A stretch of 64,000 nucleotides of DNA, taken from the NCBI GenBank assembly GCA_019915135.1, contig JAHLMK010000006.1, positions 1,984,001-2,048,000 on the forward strand, written 5' to 3'. The translations under genes and the position numbers were made by a program. This document shows, one piece after another, positions 31,055 through 40,400 of this stretch. The notes under the pieces are model-generated. The model saw only the letters and a list, made by a program, of their open reading frames with translations. It was not told where the DNA came from and did not search any database. This stretch comes from Strobilurus pachycystidiatus (taxonomy: Eukaryota > Basidiomycota > Agaricomycetes > Agaricales > Physalacriaceae). Numbering within the stretch: the stretch's first letter is position 1; the number at the start of each line of letters is the position of its first letter.

Positions 31055-33151
31055 TAGAGTCCCCAACGAGTGCCGCGAAAACGGGTATACCCGTGGACCA
31101 TACTCATATCTGCCTGGACCCTTACTCAGTTATCACTCAATACCCGTGGATTACATACCCGGGTAACGGGTAAGTAACGGGCCAGACCTCAAGCTCAGGG
31201 GTATACTCGCTGTACTCACACCTTTGAGGGTTGAAACAAAATGACCCCCGTGAAAATTGAACCTGCAGCGATCAGGCCATCCTCATGTTAGGACCTGAGC
31301 CAGCACTCTCACGTGCTCAAGCTCATACAGCGCCTCACGGCAACTGCACACCTCCATATGTGAATCCCATGTCCCAAAGCCGTCCTCGGGGTGGAGGCCA
31401 GGAGACCTCCTAGGCACTCTGCCTAGCAAGACTCCTGTTCATCTTGTCTAGCCGTTGTCTTGCTCAACGGTAGACCCATTGTGTCGTTTGTGGATCCTAT
31501 TCACCTGCGCCACTCATTACACTCCATTGGGGTAGCGCTACACAAGCGGGGATCAATGTCTAGTGGCACCCTCGGTGCATAGACAGCAATCCAACAGTGA
31601 CTGCACCATTGCCTCGTCCTCGACGAGAGCAAACGTACAGCCAGTGTCCGAGAGATCCATCCATCTTCATCCCTGACCCACTCGACAGAGATCCCCACGG
31701 GATACCATCAATGAGAGCGAGCGCCCAGTTGCATGGCATGTCGACGGCGTACTCAGTGACGCAAGGACAATCCTGTGGCAAAAGGATAGTGGAGAGGGAG
31801 GAGAGGATGACGAGTAAGAGTACAATTCAGCAGAGAGTGAAGCGTACAATGAGAGAGGGCCCCTTAGAGAGCAATTCCCCAATGGCAGAGGCAAGATGCC
31901 AAAGGGTACTGCGAAGGAATATACAATAGCGCAGATGCAATAATGTCCAGCTCTGAAGTACATAGGTGGATGTACTTCAACTTATATACCATTCTAGTGT
32001 CCCAAATTGGTTACTGACTGAGTCAGAGGTCCCACTGTGTCGGATGCGATGGAAGACACTTAATCCACTGTTTCAAGGGGCGGGGCACCCGATCGGCGGG
32101 CTGCCATTGGTCGGGAGGGCGGGAATGGCGGGAGCATGCGCTCATGCGCCTAAGTATAGACTTGGCTCAAGTCATAGGCTGCCAAGAAGTTCCTGGGATG
32201 ACTCCAGAGACTCCTGAATGAGTCAGAGCAGGTAAAGGGCGGGATCCCGCCGCTCCACATGCTGCAGCGACTCCTGAGTGAGTCAGAGCGCCCCATGCGG
32301 CGGGATGACGTTCTGGAGGCGCCCTGAACCTTCTGGGACCTTCTCCAAGGTTCTACAACCTTCTCCTGCGGTCCAGAGGCTCTTCAAGTGTCGAGTGTTA
32401 GTGTTGTGACTTCTCCTTCAATATATATACCTCTAGATGACTCCACAAGTCTCTAGAGCGATTCCTGGTAGTGGTACCTTGTGTGTGCTTCCTTCTTGAG
32501 TGCTGTAGCTGTTCCTGAGTGTTGTGGCCATTACAACGATGTGTGCAATGGTCTGAGAAGTGATCCAAGACCAAGAGAAGCTACTGTCATGCTGTGACAA
32601 GTACCGGTTCCCTGGTGTTCACATTGATCCACTATGAGAGTATGCGCAGGTGCTCCCGGAGCTCCTGAAGCGTCTAGACTCTGTCATCCTGCTTTACCTC
32701 CCGGTAGAGCTTCTGTGGCATGGAAGATAGATCATAGATGTGTGTGCAGCCATAGCGAGCCAGAGTTGTGGCTGTGGCAATGAGCCGTGCGGCTGTGTAG
32801 ATGAGACAAGTGGTCTGCCTGGAGACGCATCATGACACCTCACTGGGCACATGAGATATCATTTGGCCAAATGTTGATGAACACCTTACCTGTGCTAGCA
32901 ATACAACCTATGGCAAGTCAACAGGGCCCCAAAAATACAAGATATAAGTATATAAATTGCTACATATCTGCTTCAATACCCGAGTATTTCAATACTCAGA
33001 TATCAATACATGATACTTGTTAGATACCCACACCCGTACTTGCTCACGCTATACCCGAATAATGGGTGTGGATTGGGCCAGGCCTTCAGGAAGTCATTAC
33101 CCGGCGGGGTGGGTATCCCGATACCCGGGTATATACTCGTTGGGGACTCTA
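31055..33151. mobile_element. hAT-like non-autonomous element in family 1 LTR (2097 bp)
   Basis: Perfect 17-bp inverted termini TAGAGTCCCCAACGAGT. Eight-bp duplication with one mismatch (GGAGCGAC at 31047-31054, CGAGCGAC at 33153-33160). The LTR sequence continues on both sides. Subterminal regions are full of CCCGGGTA, ACCCGTG and GGGTATAC words, typical transposase-binding repeats of hAT elements. No transposase ORF is present; short ORFs at 31597-31929 and 32832-33023 show no domain. Mobilised in trans if at all. Confidence 0.82.
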
Positions 33152-33160
33152 CCGAGCGAC

Positions 33161-33256
33161 CGAGCAGTGAGTAGACAAAGAGAACAGACTGAGGAAACTA
33201 AAGGGAAGGGAGCTACTATATATATACAAAGTCCGTGGCTGTGTAGTAAGGGGGAG
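33161..33256 (-). repeat. Family 1 solo LTR, segment 2 (reverse)
   Basis: CGAGCAGTGAGTAGACAAAG continues the reversed family 1 LTR after the hAT insertion, up to the GGGAG target of the 12.4-kb gypsy element. Confidence 0.78.
33252..33256. repeat. 5-bp TSD of gypsy2 (GGGAG, left)
   Basis: GGGAG at 33252-33256 and 45667-45671. Confidence 0.9.
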
Positions 33257-33648
33257 TGTAGGGTCTTATATGATCCTACGAGAGGGCGCTATCCCGTGGC
33301 GCGCGAGCAGCAAAGGTGTGCGCGTTCGCGTATATCCGTTTTCCTAAATAAGCCGTAAGCGAGTGCAAAGGAGGAGCCGAATCGTATAGCGGTGTAAAGC
33401 GGTATAGCTGAGTATAGCGAGGCTCGGTAGACGAGCGACCTTCCCGGTATTGATATTCGCTGGGACGAATGTCGATGATGGTAAAAGAGTAAGTTCAATT
33501 CGGTAAAAGATAGTACAAAAAGGGTAGGCATGAGTAATACGTGTATCGTAAGCGTAACTAATCGTAAATGACAAAAACAGGGTCTAGGCGGGAACTACCA
33601 GAGTCGTGTAATTGGCGCGGGGCGCGTATGTATCCCATGCTTCCCACA
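33257..33648 (-). repeat. gypsy2 3' LTR (392 bp)
   Basis: TGTAGGGTCTTATATGATCC to CATGCTTCCCACA on the plus strand; in element sense TGTGGGAAG...CCCTACA. Confidence 0.95.
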
Positions 33649-33656
33649 AAGTCCCC

Positions 33657-36566
33657 CTAGTTCGCGTCGAGACCCGCGAATTTCTCCGGTATAGTCAAGT
33701 CGTTGAGGCGTACCCCATTCCAGTCGTAAGGGAAGGCGCGGTTGACTAGCTCTTTTGCCCAAAGGAAGTCGCGTTCGGACGGGACGTACTCCATCTGGTA
33801 CTCCGTCTTGCCCTTGAGCACTTGGAAGAATTTTCTCCACGCCCGGGGACCCTTAGCTTCCCAGCGACCGGCTCGTATCTCTTTCGTGATGTGTGTCATA
33901 ACGCGGTCGCATTGCTTGTTCCAGACGCCGACCTCGTAGAACCAGCCGAAGTTGCGTAGTACCGTCTCGGAGGGGTAGTGCGATACCCAGTCTGGACTAC
34001 CAGGAGCAAACACGGTTCCTGTCAAGAGATTCTTTTCGGCCTCTGTGATTTCTTCCCACTTGAGCGGCAAGCCTCTCTCTCTTTCCCGGGTATCAGTCGC
34101 TCCGAAGCCATGATGAGTCAACATTTCGGAGGGAGCAGCCATGAAGTCGCTCCAGAGCGCGTACCCGCTCCAGGCGGCGACAATCCAGGAGTAAACTGAA
34201 CCATGTCCGACGACGGCTCGGAAGTGCTCGCGCTTGATGAGAGCCAGTAGACGATCCTTCCATATGTTCAGGAAGTCCTTCCCAGCGTATCCGACGATCA
34301 AAGGGCTTTCGATGAAGTCGCGATTGAGATTGTGTCCGGCTAGGTGGAGCGTGGTTTGAGAGATGTCTGCGACTTGTGCGATCTCCTGCTTGAAGAGCAT
34401 CAGGAATTCCATGTCGTACGCGAGAGTGAAAGGGAGGTTGTGACGAAGGGCTTGCTCCAGTAGATGAGGAATCGATCGCCCCGATGCGGGGTAGACGTTA
34501 GCCCAGATCTTGAGAATCACCATGGTGACCTCGGGAACGCGCAGGTAGGCGCCGTTGAGCCAATAACGACCCCATTTCCCGTAGTCGGTCGCTTGTAACA
34601 TGAGAGGAGCCATAGGTGTGCAGTTCTCCATCCAGTTCCGAAGGAGGTTGTAGACTTCAGGGAATTCGCCGAAATCGGATAGAGGGCGACCAGGAGGATT
34701 TCCCAATCCCATCTCCCGGATAGCGAAACCAGGGCGCGCCCCGCTGAAAGAGGGCACTTTGCCCTCCCACTCGGCTTTCGGAACAAACGAGGCGCCAGGA
34801 ATGAGCGTGCCTTCCCTAATGCGATCTTCTGGATATGAGAGAGAAAGTGTGGAGGTCTCGGAGAGAGTCACTGAGCGCTTCGAGCTAGGTTTTTTGCGAG
34901 GAGGAGGTCCATCTTCATCGGAGGTGTTGGCAACATCTTCCAGGCAAGATAGGAGAGGAGGTGGGCCTTCCTCAATTCGAGAATGGAGAGTACGTTTGCC
35001 TAGTTTGACTTCTGAGGGACCCGCCGGTCCGGTGACGACAGGAGAAGAGCTGCGCACTGAAGAATCATCTTCGGTGGCTTCAGAGAGAGGTGCTGGCGGG
35101 GAAGAAGTAGTCACGTAGGCTTCGGGTTCCTGCCAAGTGTAGCGCATCTCTCCCGAGGCGGAGTTACCCCAAGTGTTCATATTGATGGGGCAGGCTTCCC
35201 AGTCTATAGCGTCGGAGACGGCTGGATCCAGATCCATGAATCCGTCGGCGGTTAGATAGAACGTTTTCGGCAAGAGGAGTTCAGAGGATGGTTGAGCCCC
35301 CAAAGGGGAGGTTTCCTCGCCGGTGACTGAGTCGAAGACTTGCCCTTCACGCGCCGCGTAGTGATAACGATAGAGCTCTCTGCAATCGCACGTCTCCTCG
35401 ACTTGTTTCTGCTTGACGAATTTCCTTCTCCAGTTCCTCTGTAGGTCAGCCATTTCTTGCTCATCGGGACCCGACCAAGATAAGGGTTGATAAGCCCAGT
35501 ACCGAATGGTCTTGCCTTTGTCAGGGCGAGGTCCTTGCCCGTGGTTGAGGTTCACCTTACAAAATCGAGCGTACTCGAACGGGATGGGACGGCAGAGCCA
35601 GCTCTCAAAGTCTTGTATGGTGGTGACGTCGTAGTCGGCGATATAGAGCTGGATGATGGATTTTCCCGCGATGATGACTTTCCTTTGAAAGTACTCGTCG
35701 TAAGCTTCGAACCGGTAACGAAGAGGCGCTAGCGAGGGGACTGCGTGAAGGGGAAGCTCTTTATTGACACGTTTACGAGCAGCGTGGTAAAGGGAGAGAG
35801 AGGCGGGGTCCAAACGAGCGTACTTGTCCGCCGTACTCATATCCTCCGTCCATTCCCAAAACACTGGTACTCCTTCTCTGACCCAGTAACCGTAGTTGAG
35901 GATGCTACTCTCCTCCTTTGGGTAAGTGATAACCCCGACCGGTTCTTGATTGGCGAAGTTGAAGGAGCGATGGGCAGCTTTGAAGGGATTGGACATGACT
36001 TGGTTCCAGAAGGGCACGGCGGCTGTCCACCATCGGATGAAGGCTACGTGGTCAAGGCGCACGAACTTGGCGAGAGATCCCACGATTTCGGCGTCGTAGC
36101 GATGTTCAAACTCGCGCGTGAGATAGGCGTCGATGATGCGGCACGGCCAGGCGTGGTTTTCTGTGAGAGTGTCGGTTCTGAGGATCTCCTCGATGAGCCG
36201 CCAGGAGGAGTCAAGATCCTCGTGAGCGCGCTTGACCCACGTCGGAGGTAGGATCCATTTGTCCCCGTCGTTCGAGAGCACGGCTCCGACCGATCTCTGG
36301 AGATCCTGATACCACGGTTTGGCGGCTACTTTCCTGTTCAGAAACACTCTCCACGGAGCGCTGGAGTTGAGGGTGATGGGGAACATGACCGATGAGAGGT
36401 CGTGACGAGAGGCGTCTTGGTTGCGATCCTGCAGTGAGGTCACGACGTGCGGGTTGGCCGATCCTGGACGGAAGTTGGTGTTGTAGGCTACGAAAGGGCT
36501 ACCGTCGATCTCGATGCGTGAAGCATTGGGGACTTGCCCTCGACCGTCTTTGTAGAAGTAATCCAT
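33657..36566 (-). CDS. gypsy2 ORF3, large protein of unknown function (969 aa)
   Basis: Uninterrupted minus-strand ORF between pol and the 3' LTR; the stop is 8 bp from the LTR. I start it at MDYFYKDGRGQVPNAS (36566). The frame stays open another 63 codons to 36755, but that extension runs into the inserted MITE. Around residues 60-420 it has Trp-rich blocks (SSAPWRVFLNRKVAAKPWYQDLQ, VAFIRWWTAAVPFWNQVM, YWVREGVPVFWEWTEDM, FEYARFCKVNLNHGQGP) and a CDC motif. A Ser/Pro/acidic linker leads to a basic SSKRSVTLSETSTLSLS segment. The C-terminal block has YGKWGRYWLNGAYLRVPEV and GSVYSWIVAAWSGYALWSDFMAAP. No signal peptide, obvious transmembrane anchor, protease or polymerase motif. It sits at an env position but does not resemble an envelope protein. 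Confidence 0.8.
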   Translation of the reverse strand: MDYFYKDGRGQVPNASRIEIDGSPFVAYNTNFRPGSANPHVVTSLQDRNQDASRHDLSSVMFPITLNSSAPWRVFLNRKVAAKPWYQDLQRSVGAVLSNDGDKWILPPTWVKRAHEDLDSSWRLIEEILRTDTLTENHAWPCRIIDAYLTREFEHRYDAEIVGSLAKFVRLDHVAFIRWWTAAVPFWNQVMSNPFKAAHRSFNFANQEPVGVITYPKEESSILNYGYWVREGVPVFWEWTEDMSTADKYARLDPASLSLYHAARKRVNKELPLHAVPSLAPLRYRFEAYDEYFQRKVIIAGKSIIQLYIADYDVTTIQDFESWLCRPIPFEYARFCKVNLNHGQGPRPDKGKTIRYWAYQPLSWSGPDEQEMADLQRNWRRKFVKQKQVEETCDCRELYRYHYAAREGQVFDSVTGEETSPLGAQPSSELLLPKTFYLTADGFMDLDPAVSDAIDWEACPINMNTWGNSASGEMRYTWQEPEAYVTTSSPPAPLSEATEDDSSVRSSSPVVTGPAGPSEVKLGKRTLHSRIEEGPPPLLSCLEDVANTSDEDGPPPRKKPSSKRSVTLSETSTLSLSYPEDRIREGTLIPGASFVPKAEWEGKVPSFSGARPGFAIREMGLGNPPGRPLSDFGEFPEVYNLLRNWMENCTPMAPLMLQATDYGKWGRYWLNGAYLRVPEVTMVILKIWANVYPASGRSIPHLLEQALRHNLPFTLAYDMEFLMLFKQEIAQVADISQTTLHLAGHNLNRDFIESPLIVGYAGKDFLNIWKDRLLALIKREHFRAVVGHGSVYSWIVAAWSGYALWSDFMAAPSEMLTHHGFGATDTRERERGLPLKWEEITEAEKNLLTGTVFAPGSPDWVSHYPSETVLRNFGWFYEVGVWNKQCDRVMTHITKEIRAGRWEAKGPRAWRKFFQVLKGKTEYQMEYVPSERDFLWAKELVNRAFPYDWNGVRLNDLTIPEKFAGLDAN

Positions 36567-37404
36567 AGCACAAGATCGCGGCAGAAATCCACGTTGACCC
36601 CGGCCTCGACGCGCAAGAGTAGTCAGTAATCCAACCCCCTCGCAAGCGTCGGATGATGGTGACTTCCAGATGGATAGACTAGGCCGTAGCTTTCGTCCGA
36701 TCGACCTGACGACGAGAGAAGGAGGAAGAAGAGGTGACGAAGTAGACATGAGCACGAATGTCGGATATTTTCGGATATTTCAATTATATTCGTATCCGAC
36801 ATCCAAAGTTATTCGGATGTTGGATGTCGGATATCCTTCGGATGTTGGATACCTCTCGGATGTCGGATGTTCACTTCCTGAGCAAACATCCGAACCATGA
36901 TAGTTGTGACTATAATATGAGAGTGTTCTGTATTAGCTTTGTGACTCTAATTGACATTCACACCCAGTTTACTATCATAACTTCACAGTATGTATAGTTT
37001 TAGACTGTGATTGATGCAATTATAATCCAATATTCATGGATATTCAAATATATTCGGATATATTCGAATGAATATCCGCAGATATTCGGATATTGGTCAT
37101 TTAACTCGGATAGAATGTTGGATGTCCATCCGAATACGAATATCTGGGTTTGGGGTGCACATATCCGTTGTTCGGATGTCGGATATATCCGAATAGACAC
37201 TCGTGATCATGTCTATGACGAAGGGAAGGGAAAGGAAGGAAAGATAAGGGAGAAATGGGATCAAAGATTGGATGGATCCGGGTAGCCTGGAAATCAGGTG
37301 AATGATCCGATAAATTAGCGATGGGGAAGTTATCCGAAGGCGATTGACCGTAGACGTGTAAACTACCGTGGAGGGGAGCAAAGCTACTCGGGCGAATCGA
37401 CGGT
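36567..37404. other. Interval between gypsy2 pol and ORF3, carrying a MITE
   Basis: About 840 bp, of which 473 bp plus an 8-bp duplication are MITE X copy 1; the original spacer would be about 360 bp. Possible splice or internal initiation signals for ORF3 lie here; I could not identify one with confidence. Confidence 0.5.
36743..37215. mobile_element. hAT-like MITE family X, copy 1 (473 bp)
   Basis: Termini TAGACATGAGCACGAATGTC and (inverted) TAGACATGATCACGAGTGTC. Perfect 8-bp duplication TGACGAAG at 36735-36742 and 37216-37223. Internal ATTCGGATAT and TCGGATGT repeats. Inserted into gypsy2 after that element arrived, so the family was active recently. Confidence 0.93.
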
Positions 37405-40400
37405 TCAAATTCCCTCTCTCCGCCGATAATCTCTGAGGATTTCCGGGGAGTTCTTCAGGTCCTTGACCGTCTGCCAGGTATCATGCTGAGGGCCGTAACC
37501 CTCCCACCTGACTAGGAACTTGATGTCCCTGCCTATTCTCTTGTGCCCAATTATCTTCTCCACGTCGTACTCTTCCGAAGGAGGTTCGGTGCGCGTTGGA
37601 GGCAGGACCGTCCGGGGTCCCATGCGGTCATCACTTTCTACATAGGGAGTGAGATGGTCGACACTGAAAACTGGAAAGCCAGGGTAATTGTCGTCCATGC
37701 GTAACCGATAGACCTTCGGGTTAACCTTCTCGAGCACTTCGAACGGACCAATGCTTCTTTGGGTGAGTTTTGCTCCTTTGCCTCTGCTCTCGAGCCACTC
37801 TAAGGCGTGCGGGTTGATCAGCACCTTAGAGCCAATGGCTAGATCAGGGAACGGTTTACGGCCCTTGTTGTAGAATCTCCGTTGTTCGTCCTGAGCTTTG
37901 GCTATGGATCGTCGCGCGCTTTCCCGCAGGACTTCTAGCTCTTCAAGTAAGATATTGCCTTCCTTGCTGGTCGAGAATCGTCGTAGCTCTTCCCTGGAGG
38001 TTGGGTACTTGAGGTCTAAGGGCGACCGAGGTTGGAAGCCTAGTAGCAAGCGGAAGGGTGAGCATCCGGTGGAAGCGTTGATGTGAGCGTTATATGCGAA
38101 TTCTAAGAGTCTGATCCAAGTAGCCCAGCTGCCCTTGTTTTCGGCAACAAAAGCTCGAAGCAGAGTCTCCAGCCAACGATTAACAATCTCCGTTTGTCCA
38201 TCGTGTTGAGGGTGATGCGAGGACGAGTAAGCCATGTCCACTTTCAAGAATTTAGCTAACCCTCTCCAGAATTCGGCCGTCCACTTCGGATCTCTGTCGC
38301 AGAAAATACTCGAAGGGAGGCCGTAGCGGCATACCACCTCCTTGGCGAAGAGTCGCCCGAACTCTGGTGCGTCGAGACCCGTAGTGGTTGGAGTGAATAT
38401 AGCGTGCTTAGAGAGGCGGTCGACCGTAACGTGAATTGCGTTGAAACCATCCGACCAGGGGAGATCTACGATGAAATCCATGGAGACGGATTCGTACGGG
38501 CGAGTCGGAATTGGACTAGGGATGAGAAAGCCGTATCTGTTGAAGGGGCGGCTCTTGATCTTCTGGCAAACGTCGCAGGAGTTGACAAAGCTTTGTAAGT
38601 CCACTTTCATCCTATGCCAGTAGAACTTTCCTGAAACTTTCCACCAGAGTTGCTCTGCACTCATGTGAACCGCTTCGAGGGGATTCTCGTGAGCTTCTCT
38701 GATTATGTCCCACTTCAAGCGTCGCGGAACGCAGAGCCTGGCCATGTAGTCTGCGTCTCTGAAGTATAACAGTCCGTTACTTTCCTTGAAGAAGCGCTGG
38801 TTGTGATCCCAGCGCTCGGCGGAAGTAGGGGACGACTCGTAGATTTTGGCAAACTGTGGGTCTGATTTGTAGCCTTTGATGAATTCGTCGAGCTTCTGCT
38901 TGTTGAAGGATACGTGCAGAGTGGGAGTTGGTATGTCTGCCCGGGCATACTCTTCGCGGACAATTCGGGGTTTCTCTGGATGGGAGGTATCCTTCGCCGT
39001 GGCGGAGGGTTCTGGATTTGCTTTCGCTGATTTTGCTAGAGCGCGTCTGCCTGCTCTAGTTCTTGGCTTTGGAACGGACTTGATCGCTTCTTCTCCGGCT
39101 ACCGGGCCCTTCGTCCCCCCAATTCCAGAGCCTTCCGCCCTTGATCTGGTGGTGACTGCGGCCGCCATCTTCTCCGCTGGCGATCTGCTCCAAACCTCTT
39201 CTTGTGAGAGATTGAGGTCGAAATTTGGCGATAGCGATTTCAGGCTTGAATTGAGGGTAGGGGAGACGCTAGCTGGGACCTCTCTCGCTAGACGACTGAG
39301 GGGGTCTACATTCGAATGCTTGCGCCCTGGTCGGTGAATGATGGTGAGATTCGGCGCGTACGCCGAAAATACAGTTCCCCAAGCAGCCAACCTCCGATTA
39401 GTGTTCTCGTAGGTTTTTGCCCACTGTAGCGCTGAATGGTCCGTGATCAGGTAGAGTCGTTCACCCTCGATGAATGGTTGGAACCGTACTAATCCTTCCT
39501 TAGCTCCTAGTGCTTCTCTCTCCGTGGTTGAGTACCGCGTTTCTGCGCTTTTGAACCTTCGGGAGTAGTACCCAATGACTCTCTCAACCCAAACCTCCGA
39601 TTCTTCGAAAACGTTTCCCCACTCTTGCTCGTAGATTGAAACGTCGTCCTTGTCCCCCAAGCGGCTAAACATCCTTGGCATCGGCAGCTTGTTCTTCCAG
39701 GCGTTCTCCAAGACTAGGTAAGCCTTCGTCCCCTCCAAATCCTTGATCCGCATTTTCTGAACCTGCTGTAATGCGCAACCCAGCGCCTGGTCTGACGCGT
39801 CGCTGTAGAGGCGGTAAGGGAGACCTTCCTGTGGATGGCCGAGTACGGGCGCGCTTTGTAACGCCTCCTTGGCCGCCGACCACGCTGTTTCTTCTTCGAC
39901 TCCCCACTGCCAGGTCCGTCCCTTCTTCAACAGTTCGAACAGCGGGCCGCAGATGTCGGAAAAGAAAGGGATGAATAGTGTGAAGTACACTACCATGCCT
40001 ATGAACATCTGTAATTCCGAAACTTTGGTCGGTCGCTGTAGTTCCAATATAGCTCTCACTTTCTCTTCGTGCGTTGCGAGGCCTAACCTGGAGACTTGGT
40101 GACCCAGCAGCAGAATGCTGTTGTAAAAGAAATGGCATTTGGTCGGAGAGAGGGTGATACCAGCGTCCTCGATGGCTTGCAGGACCTGGTCTAGATGGAC
40201 GATATGCTCCTCGTACGTCTTGGAGTAGACTACGATGTCGTCAATGTAAACCAGGGAGAAAGTCCAGAGATAGGGCGAGAGGATCGATTGCATTAAACGT
40301 TGAAAAATTGAAGGGCCGTTGCGTAGTCCGAATGGTAGACGTAGGAAGTGATACAGCCCGCGGTGTGTTCTGAAGGCCGTTTTCTCAACGTCTTCGTCTG

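Noticed and set aside
35745..36251. Plus-strand ORF of 168 aa inside gypsy2
   Set aside because: Shadow of ORF3 on the opposite strand.
33657..36566. ORF3 of gypsy2 as a retroviral-type envelope
   Set aside because: Position fits, but no signal peptide, fusion-type hydrophobic stretch or membrane anchor is visible.
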